Made by a program: the position numbers and the translations under genes. A stretch of DNA of 8,039 bases from Desulfobacterales bacterium (GTDB taxonomy: Bacteria > Desulfobacterota > Desulfobacteria > Desulfobacterales > UBA5852), in assembly GCA_016735415.1 (NCBI GenBank), contig JAERRP010000915.1:1-8039 (forward strand), given 5' to 3'. Shown one piece after another: positions 1 to 5,879 of this stretch. The notes below the pieces were generated by a model. That model saw only the letters and a list, made by a program, of their open reading frames with translations. It was not told the DNA's origin and ran no database searches. The first letter of the stretch is position 1. The number at the start of each line of letters is the position of its first letter.

Positions 1-636
1 GGGGGGTAAAAAAATCATATGTTCTAAAATGGCACTCATGTCAAGGGCATGGAAGAGATGCAGCTTGGCGCCGATTTCACGCGCCAGTTCCAGGGCGAAC
101 ATAAAGGCCGACAGGGACGCTTTGGAAAAATCGGTTCCAAAAACAATATTGGAGAAATACCAGAGGCAGGACGTACAGGGCCGGCTGACGATCAAGACCG
201 GACATTTGGCACCCTTGGCGACCCGTTGCATGGTGTTGCCGACCACATTGCGGTAGCGCGTCGCACCAGCGTTTTCTTCACGTGAATGGGCTCCCATGAT
301 GATCAAATCGGTATCACTTTTCCTGGCAAAACGCAGAATCTCACGATGGGGAGCACCGGTGGCGGCTTCGATCAAGGCGTTCTCAGCCTCTTCGAGCTGC
401 TTGCTGTAATAGATTTTGATTTCCTCCTGAACCCATTCCACGTAGTCGTCGTTGACATACTCTTCCTGGCCCGTGCGCGAATCTTTGACCACCTGACTGA
501 AACCACGCGAGGGCATGCCCAATGAATGAAACAGGGTCAGTTCGGATTTGTACTTTTTGGTGAGGTCAAATGCCACGTGGGCCGCGTGATCGCAAATGGG
601 GGTCCCGGTGGTCGCAAAAAGTATTTTCTCAAACAT
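1..636 (-). CDS. Tandem-domain universal stress protein (UspA family), 3' end cut off by the window edge
   Basis: The frame is open from ATG at 636 to the left edge with no stop, giving 212 visible residues. Residues 1-152 form one Usp domain. It begins MFEKILFATTG and ends in the nucleotide-loop-like stretch from G115 to V139, with VVGNTMQRV in the position of the usual G(S/T)xxxxV. Residues about 159-212 start a second Usp domain (NIVFGTDFSKAS). The Asp typical of the first strand of ATP-binding Usps is replaced by Thr in domain 1 (T10) but present in domain 2 (D169), so nucleotide binding may be uneven. A CTSC motif (154-157) lies at the domain junction. No signal peptide or membrane segment is visible, so it is probably cytoplasmic. 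It starts 2 nt after the upstream gene's stop, behind a strong ribosome binding site, which implies translational coupling. Family assignment is firm; the role in this operon is unknown. Confidence 0.9.
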   Translation of the reverse strand, partial: MFEKILFATTGTPICDHAAHVAFDLTKKYKSELTLFHSLGMPSRGFSQVVKDSRTGQEEYVNDDYVEWVQEEIKIYYSKQLEEAENALIEAATGAPHREILRFARKSDTDLIIMGAHSREENAGATRYRNVVGNTMQRVAKGAKCPVLIVSRPCTSCLWYFSNIVFGTDFSKASLSAFMFALELAREIGAKLHLFHALDMSAILEHMIFLPP

Positions 637-638
637 TG

Positions 639-1175
639 TCACCTCCTTAGTGCACAGGCCCTCAGGGCGCCGTGAAAACTGAGCTCCCATACAACGCCGT
701 CAATGAATTCAAACAGATTGAATACCGTTTCGAACTCGAACTGATCGACCTTGTCACCGAATACGATGTGTTTGAGTCGACCGAGCTTCAAGGGCATATC
801 CAGCAGTTGTTCCAATTCGTAGTTGCGCATTTCGCGGGGCTCCAAGCTGCCGGCGCCTGTTAATGAACTGTAAATATCCAGCCGGGGTTCACCGGGATAA
901 CCGACCATCTCAACGGTTTTATTAAACTCGATATGGCTGAAATCATCGCACTGGCAGCCGTTCGCCGGCGCCGACCGGTACTGCTCGAGATAGGTAGGGA
1001 AAAAGGCGTTCAACCGGATCAGAAGCGGATAGCGCTCAAGCATGGCAAACAGGCTGCGGACCGTCACACCGGCCTCCAGCAATAGTTTGAAGCCTAAGCA
1101 CCGGAGCGGTTCGGCATCGACAGGCTGGCCGTCCGTAAAAAGCGCTCCATTCGTCTTCAGCGTTACCGTATTCAT
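639..1175 (-). CDS. Conserved-looking hypothetical protein of the hmc operon, 178 aa
   Basis: I do not recognise this family. The start is ATG at 1175, with no clear Shine-Dalgarno, so translation may depend on coupling to upstream translation. The stop is TGA at 641-639. The protein has no signal peptide and no convincing membrane helix, so a cytoplasmic location is inferred. Residues 20-66 look mostly helical and hydrophobic (LGFKLLLEAGVTVRSLFAML). Residues 72-100 contain a CQC pair (C74, C76), an acidic stretch and H81. The C-terminal half (111-170) is acidic and aromatic-rich (DQFEFETVFNLFEFIDG). Other cysteines are C26 and C174. It lies between hmcF and a UspA gene, is co-directional with both, and is tightly linked to the latter. 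A cytoplasmic accessory or regulatory partner of HmcF, or of the Usp, is the simplest guess, with no direct support. Base composition resembles its neighbours. Confidence 0.75.
   Translation of the reverse strand: MNTVTLKTNGALFTDGQPVDAEPLRCLGFKLLLEAGVTVRSLFAMLERYPLLIRLNAFFPTYLEQYRSAPANGCQCDDFSHIEFNKTVEMVGYPGEPRLDIYSSLTGAGSLEPREMRNYELEQLLDMPLKLGRLKHIVFGDKVDQFEFETVFNLFEFIDGVVWELSFHGALRACALRR
642..648 (-). promoter_or_regulatory. Strong Shine-Dalgarno for the UspA gene, inside the upstream coding sequence
   Basis: AAGGAGG is read on the minus strand, 5 nt before the ATG at 636. It lies within the last codons (Leu-Arg-Arg) of the 178-residue protein, whose TGA at 641-639 falls between this site and the start codon. 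Ribosomes finishing the upstream gene would end on top of the UspA start. This fixes the UspA start and argues for coordinated expression. Confidence 0.8.
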
Positions 1176-1249
1176 GGGCTGACCCGACTGGTGGTGGCCC
1201 TGCCATCATAACAGGGCCGGCGGCCTGGAGCAATCATTGTGCCCTTCAT
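1172..1249 (-). CDS. Possible 25-codon coupling ORF between hmcF and the hypothetical gene
   Basis: An ATG at 1249 overlaps the hmcF stop as ATGA, and the ORF's own TGA (1174-1172) overlaps the ATG of the 178-residue gene as ATGA. A second in-frame ATG lies at 1237. It would encode about 25 residues (ending TTSRVSP) and carry ribosomes through a 70-nt gap that contains a hairpin. The Shine-Dalgarno-like GGAGGA abuts the first ATG too closely to be good. The double overlap could be chance, and I have no homology support. Confidence 0.2.
   Translation of the reverse strand: MKGTMIAPGRRPCYDGRATTSRVSP
1196..1218 (-). other. Intergenic hairpin between hmcF and the hypothetical gene
   Basis: This is a perfect 7-bp inverted repeat, GGCCCTG / CAGGGCC, around a 9-nt loop. 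On the transcribed strand it is followed by ACCACCAGTCGGG, not a T-run, so it is not a classical intrinsic terminator. It lies 21 bp before the ATG of the 178-residue gene and could affect RNA processing, stability or initiation there. Confidence 0.45.
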
Positions 1250-2628
1250 TCCTCCGGCTTCAAGTGGTCCGGTACAACCGCCATGTGAATCAAAAGCGGT
1301 TTGAGGAACGACCAGCGGATGCCGATGCGGAATTCCTCCTCCAGATCGCGAATGGCGTCCCAGCAGTTGTGGCAGGGGGCGATGACCAGTTTGCACCCGG
1401 TCTCCAGAATCTGGTCGCGTTTGACCTTGAGACCGATATTGCGCTGCTGACGGTAACGTCCGATGCCGTTCAACCCACCACCACCGCCGCAACAGAAGTT
1501 GTGCTCCTTGTTGGGCTTCATTTCGCGGAAATCCTCGGCAATGTAGCTCATGATTTCACGGGCCACGTCACTGAGTCCGGCGTTGCGGATGTAGTTGCAG
1601 GAGTCCTGATAGGTAACCGGCTCCTTGATCTTCTTGGCCGGGTCGATCTTGATCTTGCCGGTACGCAGGGCTTCCGCCACCCACTCCACGTAATGAAAGC
1701 TGGGAATCGGCGTCTGGCCGGTTTTGAGACCGGCCCAATAGGGGCCCTCCAACACCGTGGCCCGGTAGGCATGCCCGCATTCGGTCACCACCATCCTTTT
1801 GGAATTAAGGCGTTTCATGGCATCGTAGACGGTTTCGACCTGCATCTTGCAGGCGGCCCAATCGCCGGCGAACATGGCCAGGCTGGTCTCTTCCCAGCCT
1901 TTGCTGGGCACCGTCCAGTCCTCCCCGGCCAGATGGAAGAGGATGGCGGCTTCAGCCAGATCTTCGGGATAGTGTTTGGGCTCACGGGCATTGACGGTGT
2001 AAATGATATCCGCGTCCTGCTTGTCGATCGGGATCTTAAGCCCGGGCCAGTCTTCCTCATATTCCTCGGCCATCCATTCACAGGTATCGACCCAGTCTTC
2101 AGTGGTCACGTTCATCTGGGCCCGATAGATGCGGTGCATTCCGGAACCGATCTTGAGTTCCCAGGGCACGAATCCTTGCGAAAAACACAAACCGCGAACG
2201 TAACTGAACATGATCCCCATGTCGATGCCGAAGGGGCAGTACATGCCGCAGCGGTTGCAGCAGGTGCATTGGGACCAGGCCGTATCCATGACCATCTGCA
2301 TGAAGTCATTGTCCACCTGCCCTTTGCGTTTGACGATCTCGCCCAGGGTGGAGATGATCTTGTAGGAAGGCACCTGTCTGGGGTCTTTTTTGTTGGCCAG
2401 GTAAAAAAAACAACTGTCGGCACACATGCCGCAGTGGGCGCAAATTCCCAGCCAGGTCTTCATACGCGACTTCAGGGTCTTCTGCATGATGGCCCAAAGC
2501 GCCTTGCTGTCGACTTCGAGATGATTCATCTCCTCGTAGTACTGCTTCCCGCTCTTGTCATCGAGCAGGGCCTGCAGCTGTTCTTCCGTATCCACCGTTT
2601 GCTTATTGCAGAGTTTTCCTTCAGGCAT
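1246..2628 (-). CDS. hmcF: HmcF, DsrK/HdrD-like cytoplasmic iron-sulfur subunit with a CCG domain
   Basis: 460 aa, starting at ATG 2628 with AAAGGA upstream. This is the cytoplasmic redox subunit of the Hmc complex, related to DsrK and HdrD. Residues 63-73 ([11 protein letters not shown]) and 121-131 (C121, C124, C127, C131, followed by P) are ligand sets for two [4Fe-4S] cubanes. A complete CCG domain follows: C344, then C379-C380 in CCGGGGG, then C419 and C422 in CHNC. In HdrB/DsrK proteins this motif holds a special non-cubane-type cluster linked to thiol/disulfide chemistry. The first CCG repeat of two-domain relatives is degenerate, with only C284 left in TECGHAYR, and the central NAREPK...AGEDWT region resembles DsrK. 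No transmembrane helix is seen; it should dock on HmcE. It starts 38 nt after hmcE. Family confidence is high. The name HmcF rather than TmcB or DsrK follows from the operon around it. Confidence 0.93.
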   Translation of the reverse strand: MPEGKLCNKQTVDTEEQLQALLDDKSGKQYYEEMNHLEVDSKALWAIMQKTLKSRMKTWLGICAHCGMCADSCFFYLANKKDPRQVPSYKIISTLGEIVKRKGQVDNDFMQMVMDTAWSQCTCCNRCGMYCPFGIDMGIMFSYVRGLCFSQGFVPWELKIGSGMHRIYRAQMNVTTEDWVDTCEWMAEEYEEDWPGLKIPIDKQDADIIYTVNAREPKHYPEDLAEAAILFHLAGEDWTVPSKGWEETSLAMFAGDWAACKMQVETVYDAMKRLNSKRMVVTECGHAYRATVLEGPYWAGLKTGQTPIPSFHYVEWVAEALRTGKIKIDPAKKIKEPVTYQDSCNYIRNAGLSDVAREIMSYIAEDFREMKPNKEHNFCCGGGGGLNGIGRYRQQRNIGLKVKRDQILETGCKLVIAPCHNCWDAIRDLEEEFRIGIRWSFLKPLLIHMAVVPDHLKPEE

Positions 2629-2666
2629 GACTCGAATTCCTTTGGAAATTGATGGTTATGGCTTGG

Positions 2667-3344
2667 CTACCAGGACAATCCTTTGCTCTTCATGCCACCG
2701 CGCTTGATGCCGTAATCCATGCCGATCTGGGCACGGGACAGAAAGAATCCGATAAAATGGGACAGCTTGGTCAGCGGAATCGAAACCAGCATGATTTCAC
2801 CGCTCAAAATATGGGCAATCAACCAGAAATTATAATTTCCGACCTGATAATGGGCCAGCAGACCGGTCACAAAAGGAGCCGCGGCAATGGCAATCACCAG
2901 ATAATCGTAAGGTTTGGTGATAATCCGCACTTCCGGCAGGGCATTGCGGCGCAGGATAATAAACAGCGCCGCCACGATGACCGCGCCGGCCATTAAATCC
3001 GCCAGGCCTGCGGGCATGGACCATAGACTGAAGCCGAAGCGCTCCTGAAGCAGGACATTGTGTCCGTAAATAAAAAGGGGCGTGAACAGCAGTCCGATAT
3101 GAAAAGTGAAAACGCCGATGGTGAAAAAAGGATAAAAGCGCCAGCTATGGGTCCCAAAGGGGATCAGCCAGGCAACGATCGAGCGCAGGGCGCCCTTGAT
3201 GCCGTAGGACATATATTCCTTATAGGCGACCCGGTCGAGCTGCCAGCTCAACCCCCGGAAATACCATATGATCCGGTAGATTATTCCGGCAAAGAAAACG
3301 ATGAATGACAGCCATGCCAGCGGTCCGGTGACAAATGCGTACAT
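2667..3344 (-). CDS. hmcE: HmcE, NarI/DsrM-like membrane cytochrome b subunit
   Basis: 225 aa, ATG at 3344 with AAGGAG 7 nt upstream and TAG at 2669-2667. About five membrane helices are visible, roughly at residues 8-28, 70-92, 112-131, 147-164 and 173-200. Histidines in or near the helices (H66, H82, H165, H178, H196) are candidate axial ligands for b-type haem, as in NarI and DsrM. H82 (FHIGLLF), H178 (IAHILSGE) and H196 (LSHFIGF) are the best placed; pairings cannot be assigned by eye. In Hmc this subunit anchors HmcF at the cytoplasmic face and exchanges electrons with the membrane or quinone pool. The hmcE-hmcF adjacency mirrors dsrM-dsrK. The basic C-terminus (KRGGMKSKG) is expected to be cytoplasmic. 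Confidence 0.92.
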   Translation of the reverse strand: MYAFVTGPLAWLSFIVFFAGIIYRIIWYFRGLSWQLDRVAYKEYMSYGIKGALRSIVAWLIPFGTHSWRFYPFFTIGVFTFHIGLLFTPLFIYGHNVLLQERFGFSLWSMPAGLADLMAGAVIVAALFIILRRNALPEVRIITKPYDYLVIAIAAAPFVTGLLAHYQVGNYNFWLIAHILSGEIMLVSIPLTKLSHFIGFFLSRAQIGMDYGIKRGGMKSKGLSW

Positions 3345-3380
3345 GGGTGACTCCTTGCACCAAATATGGTTCGGTTGACC

Positions 3381-3413
3381 CCGGCGGCGGGCCGTTCAGG
3401 GCGCGGCCGCCGG
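3381..3413 (-). other. GC-rich hairpin between hmcD and hmcE
   Basis: Perfect 8-bp arms CCGGCGGC / GCCGCCGG enclose a 17-nt interior in which a further GCC/GGC pair can form. A 12-bp self-complementary stretch (GCCGCCGGCGGC) overlaps its promoter-side arm. No T-run follows in the direction of transcription, so it should not terminate efficiently. It sits in the longest gap between the hmc structural genes (78 nt) and may be a processing or stability element that tunes hmcEF against hmcABCD. That role is inference. Confidence 0.5.
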
Positions 3414-3422
3414 CGGCGTATA

Positions 3423-3551
3423 CTATTCGTCTCGATCGGTCAAAAAAAGCCAGAAGGCCGGAAAAGCGATCAAGGCCGCCACAATAACCAGATAGGTGAT
3501 GCTTTTGGTGAAATACATGAAATCCTGTAATGTGAAAATTTGACCTTCCAT
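3423..3551 (-). CDS. hmcD: HmcD, 42-residue single-helix membrane subunit
   Basis: ATG at 3551 opens a 42-codon frame ending in TAG (3425-3423), 22 nt after hmcC. The product begins MEGQIFTLQDFMYFTKS. One hydrophobic helix follows at about residues 18-37 (ITYLVIVAALIAFPAFWLFL), then an acidic tail TDRDE. A G-rich Shine-Dalgarno-like stretch (AAGGGGGTAG) precedes the start. The hmc operon of Desulfovibrio vulgaris has a comparably tiny membrane protein, HmcD, at exactly this position between hmcC and hmcE. Size, topology and position all agree, while sequence similarity in such a short protein is a weak guide. No redox ligands are present, so a structural or assembly role is likely. It falls below usual gene-finding length cut-offs. 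Confidence 0.85.
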   Translation of the reverse strand: MEGQIFTLQDFMYFTKSITYLVIVAALIAFPAFWLFLTDRDE

Positions 3552-3573
3552 GATCTACCCCCTTCGATGGCTT

Positions 3574-4746
3574 TCAGTGGGCATCTTTATAGTCCGGGTG
3601 TTCATAGAGAATCGGCATGTGGGTGACGATAAACCGAAATACCAGAATCCCGATGGTGACAATGAACAGCGAGATGGCAATCTCCATCCAGTGCGGGAAA
3701 TAACGATCGCTGGACGGCAGGTGATAGTTGAAAGCCACCATGCATACGTTGAAGCGATTGAGCACGATTCCCAGTACGGCCAGGATGGACGTGCGGCGGA
3801 TCATCTTGATGTTCTTGTCGCGCACGCCCACCGCATAGAGATAACAGGGCAGCAGCACGAAGCCCAGGAGTTCCACCAGATACCAGAGCCCCCAGCCGGT
3901 GGCCAGATGATGCCAGTTGTTGTCCACCGCCAGCCCCACGACCTTGATGATGAAATAACCGAAGAGCACGAACGAGGCGGCCTTGCCGAATCCCAGAACG
4001 ACGCCGTCGGCTTCCTTCAGATGGGTTTCGTTCATCTTGTCGTGGAAGTGTTTGTGCGACAGCGAGCCTTCAAAAATCACCATGGACAAACCGGCGATGA
4101 CGCTTGAAACAAAGAAATAGACCGGTAAATAGCCTGAATACCAGAGGGGGTGCAGCTTGGAGGGTACAATCAGAAACAGGGCCCCCAGCGAGGACTGGTG
4201 CAGGGTCGACAAGACGACACCAAAAATGGTCAACAGCAGGGTTATCCTGACGACCAGATTGCGGGCCCGCTTGAATCCGAGCCATTCCAGGGGCGCGGGT
4301 GTAAATTCGATAAACAGTACCAGCAGATAGAGGGCCACGCAGGCGCCCACTTCAAAGAGCAGCGAGGTGGTTCCCGCCTGGACTATAAAGGGATATGGCA
4401 ATCGCCAGGGGCGCCCCACGTCGTAGTGCAGGGCCAATACCACCAGGGCGTAGCCCAGAAAACCGGTCAGGATAGCAGGCCGCACGGCGGAATGAAAACG
4501 TTTCAAACCGAAGATGTAGCAGGCCGCCGAAGTGACGAAACCGCCCGCGGCCAGCGCGACACCGACCAGAAGGTCGAAACCGATCCAGAGGCCCCAGGGG
4601 TTGTTGTCTGACAGGTTGGTGACCGTCGCAAGCCCTCCGGTGAACCGGAGCACGGTGGCGACCAGACCGACCAGCAGAATCAACCCGGCGACCATGTTGA
4701 ACGGGGTAAACAGGGTGCCGCCGGTTGTGGCTTTAGTATCGGACAT
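3574..4746 (-). CDS. hmcC: HmcC, NrfD/PsrC-family polytopic membrane subunit
   Basis: 390 aa. The ATG at 4746 shares its A with the hmcB stop (TGATG), with GGAGGA a few bases upstream, so the pair is translationally coupled. About ten membrane helices are visible, near residues 17-36, 54-80, 93-108, 125-148, 166-188, 206-226, 254-275, 284-305, 319-340 and 353-377. NrfD-family subunits carry no cofactor of their own, bind quinone in the membrane and partner a four-cluster ferredoxin, here HmcB. The closest relatives by domain plan are the DsrP and Hmc/Hyb-type members. Polar or charged residues within the membrane region (E132, H183, E292) are candidates for quinone or proton handling, by inference only. 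Length is normal for HmcC and nothing is missing. Confidence 0.93.
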   Translation of the reverse strand: MSDTKATTGGTLFTPFNMVAGLILLVGLVATVLRFTGGLATVTNLSDNNPWGLWIGFDLLVGVALAAGGFVTSAACYIFGLKRFHSAVRPAILTGFLGYALVVLALHYDVGRPWRLPYPFIVQAGTTSLLFEVGACVALYLLVLFIEFTPAPLEWLGFKRARNLVVRITLLLTIFGVVLSTLHQSSLGALFLIVPSKLHPLWYSGYLPVYFFVSSVIAGLSMVIFEGSLSHKHFHDKMNETHLKEADGVVLGFGKAASFVLFGYFIIKVVGLAVDNNWHHLATGWGLWYLVELLGFVLLPCYLYAVGVRDKNIKMIRRTSILAVLGIVLNRFNVCMVAFNYHLPSSDRYFPHWMEIAISLFIVTIGILVFRFIVTHMPILYEHPDYKDAH

Positions 4747-5846
4747 CAGGATTCCTCCTCCGTTGGCTTCGCATCAGTTTCGTCTTGGGGCGGGGCGGCC
4801 GCTTCCTCCTGGGCCTTGGCCGCTTCTTCCAGCGCTTTTTTGACCGCCATGTTGATGGCGGCTTCTTGCTCTTTTTCCTTCAAGGCCATCACCTTCTGAA
4901 GCTCACCGGCCGCTGCTTCCTTGCTGGTGGCCACGGCCTCCGCCACGGCCTCGGCCTGTTCTTCCTGGGCGATTTTATCCTTGCGTTTGGAAACGGCATA
5001 AATGCCGGTCAGCAGCACAGGCCACAATCCGACCACGATCGGAACGGCCCCCAGGGCACCGGCGGTCAGCTGCGGGGCCGGCGTCACGCCCAGATCTTCC
5101 CGCATGCCCAGTTCACCGAAGGATGTCCCGGCGATATAGAGCCAGCTGGTGCCGCCCATCTCGTTTTCTCCGTAGATGTGGTCGATGTACTTATCCGGCT
5201 GCTTGCGGATGCGCTCCCGGGCGATCTTGAGCAGGTCTTCCCGTTGGCCGAACGTAAGCGCCTCGGTGGGGCAGGCTTCCACGCAACCGGGCAGTTTGCC
5301 TTCGAGCTGACGGGGGTGACACATGGTACACTTCATCACCCGTGGGGTCAGCGCTTTGTCGTATTCATAAGTGGGAATTTCAAACGGGCAGGCAACTATG
5401 CAGTAGCGGCAGCCGACACAAACGGAGGCATCATAGACCACCGCACCCTCCCTGGTTTTGGAGAAGGCCTTGACGAAACAGGCCGAGGCACAGGCCGGCT
5501 CCAGGCAGTGATTGCACTGCTTTTTGACGAAAAAAGGCAGTTTACCCTGTGGTTCGGTTTCGAACCGATTGACGACCGTGTAGGTTTTGGCCGTGGTCCG
5601 GCGTTTCTGGTCCATGACCGTCAGATCCTTGAAGGATTGTTCCGGGGGCGGCAGCTGGTTGACCGTGTTGCAGGCGGCTTCACAGGAACGACAGCCCACA
5701 CAGCGCACCACATCGTGGAGCACCCCCATGCTGTCGGGATAGCCTTTAAAGTGTTTGTTTGATGCAGCCTGCGCGGATTTTCCCACAGTGGTTCCCAGGC
5801 CTGCTGCGCCCATCCAACCTAAAAATTTTCTCCGTGTTATGGCCAT
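4746..5846 (-). CDS. hmcB: HmcB, Tat-exported four-cluster ferredoxin subunit with membrane anchor and coiled tail
   Basis: 366 aa, ATG at 5846 with GAGGAA upstream. The N-terminus TRRKFLG is a twin-arginine signal, with likely cleavage after AQA (about residue 27). Four [4Fe-4S] ligand sets follow: C49/52/55/59, C111/114/119/123, C143/146/149/153 and C173/176/188/192. This is the DmsB/HybA/DsrO fold, and the complete set of 16 Cys argues for four cubanes. A hydrophobic helix at about 259-284 ends in SKRKDK, a positive-inside signal, so the rest should be cytoplasmic. Residues 290-366 form an Ala/Glu/Lys-rich, probably coiled-coil tail. HmcB passes electrons between periplasmic HmcA and membrane HmcC. 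It begins 33 nt after hmcA and overlaps hmcC by one base. Confidence 0.94.
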   Translation of the reverse strand: MAITRRKFLGWMGAAGLGTTVGKSAQAASNKHFKGYPDSMGVLHDVVRCVGCRSCEAACNTVNQLPPPEQSFKDLTVMDQKRRTTAKTYTVVNRFETEPQGKLPFFVKKQCNHCLEPACASACFVKAFSKTREGAVVYDASVCVGCRYCIVACPFEIPTYEYDKALTPRVMKCTMCHPRQLEGKLPGCVEACPTEALTFGQREDLLKIARERIRKQPDKYIDHIYGENEMGGTSWLYIAGTSFGELGMREDLGVTPAPQLTAGALGAVPIVVGLWPVLLTGIYAVSKRKDKIAQEEQAEAVAEAVATSKEAAAGELQKVMALKEKEQEAAINMAVKKALEEAAKAQEEAAAPPQDETDAKPTEEES

Positions 5847-5879
5847 AATTATTCCTCAAGCAGTTGCACCCGGTTTAAA

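Noticed and set aside
1237..2652. 471-codon open frame on the plus strand opposite hmcF
   Set aside because: It is an antisense shadow. The minus-strand frame carries all Fe-S and CCG ligands, while the plus frame is a low-complexity His/Gly/Val-rich translation without recognisable domains.
3381..3413. Rho-independent terminator inside the operon
   Set aside because: No T-run follows the stem on the transcribed strand, and hmcE and hmcF are essential parts of the same complex downstream.
4785..5762. 325-codon open frame on the plus strand opposite hmcB
   Set aside because: It is an antisense shadow of a gene with a clear Tat signal and four ferredoxin motifs. Its Phe/Gly/His-rich composition mirrors the complementary codons.
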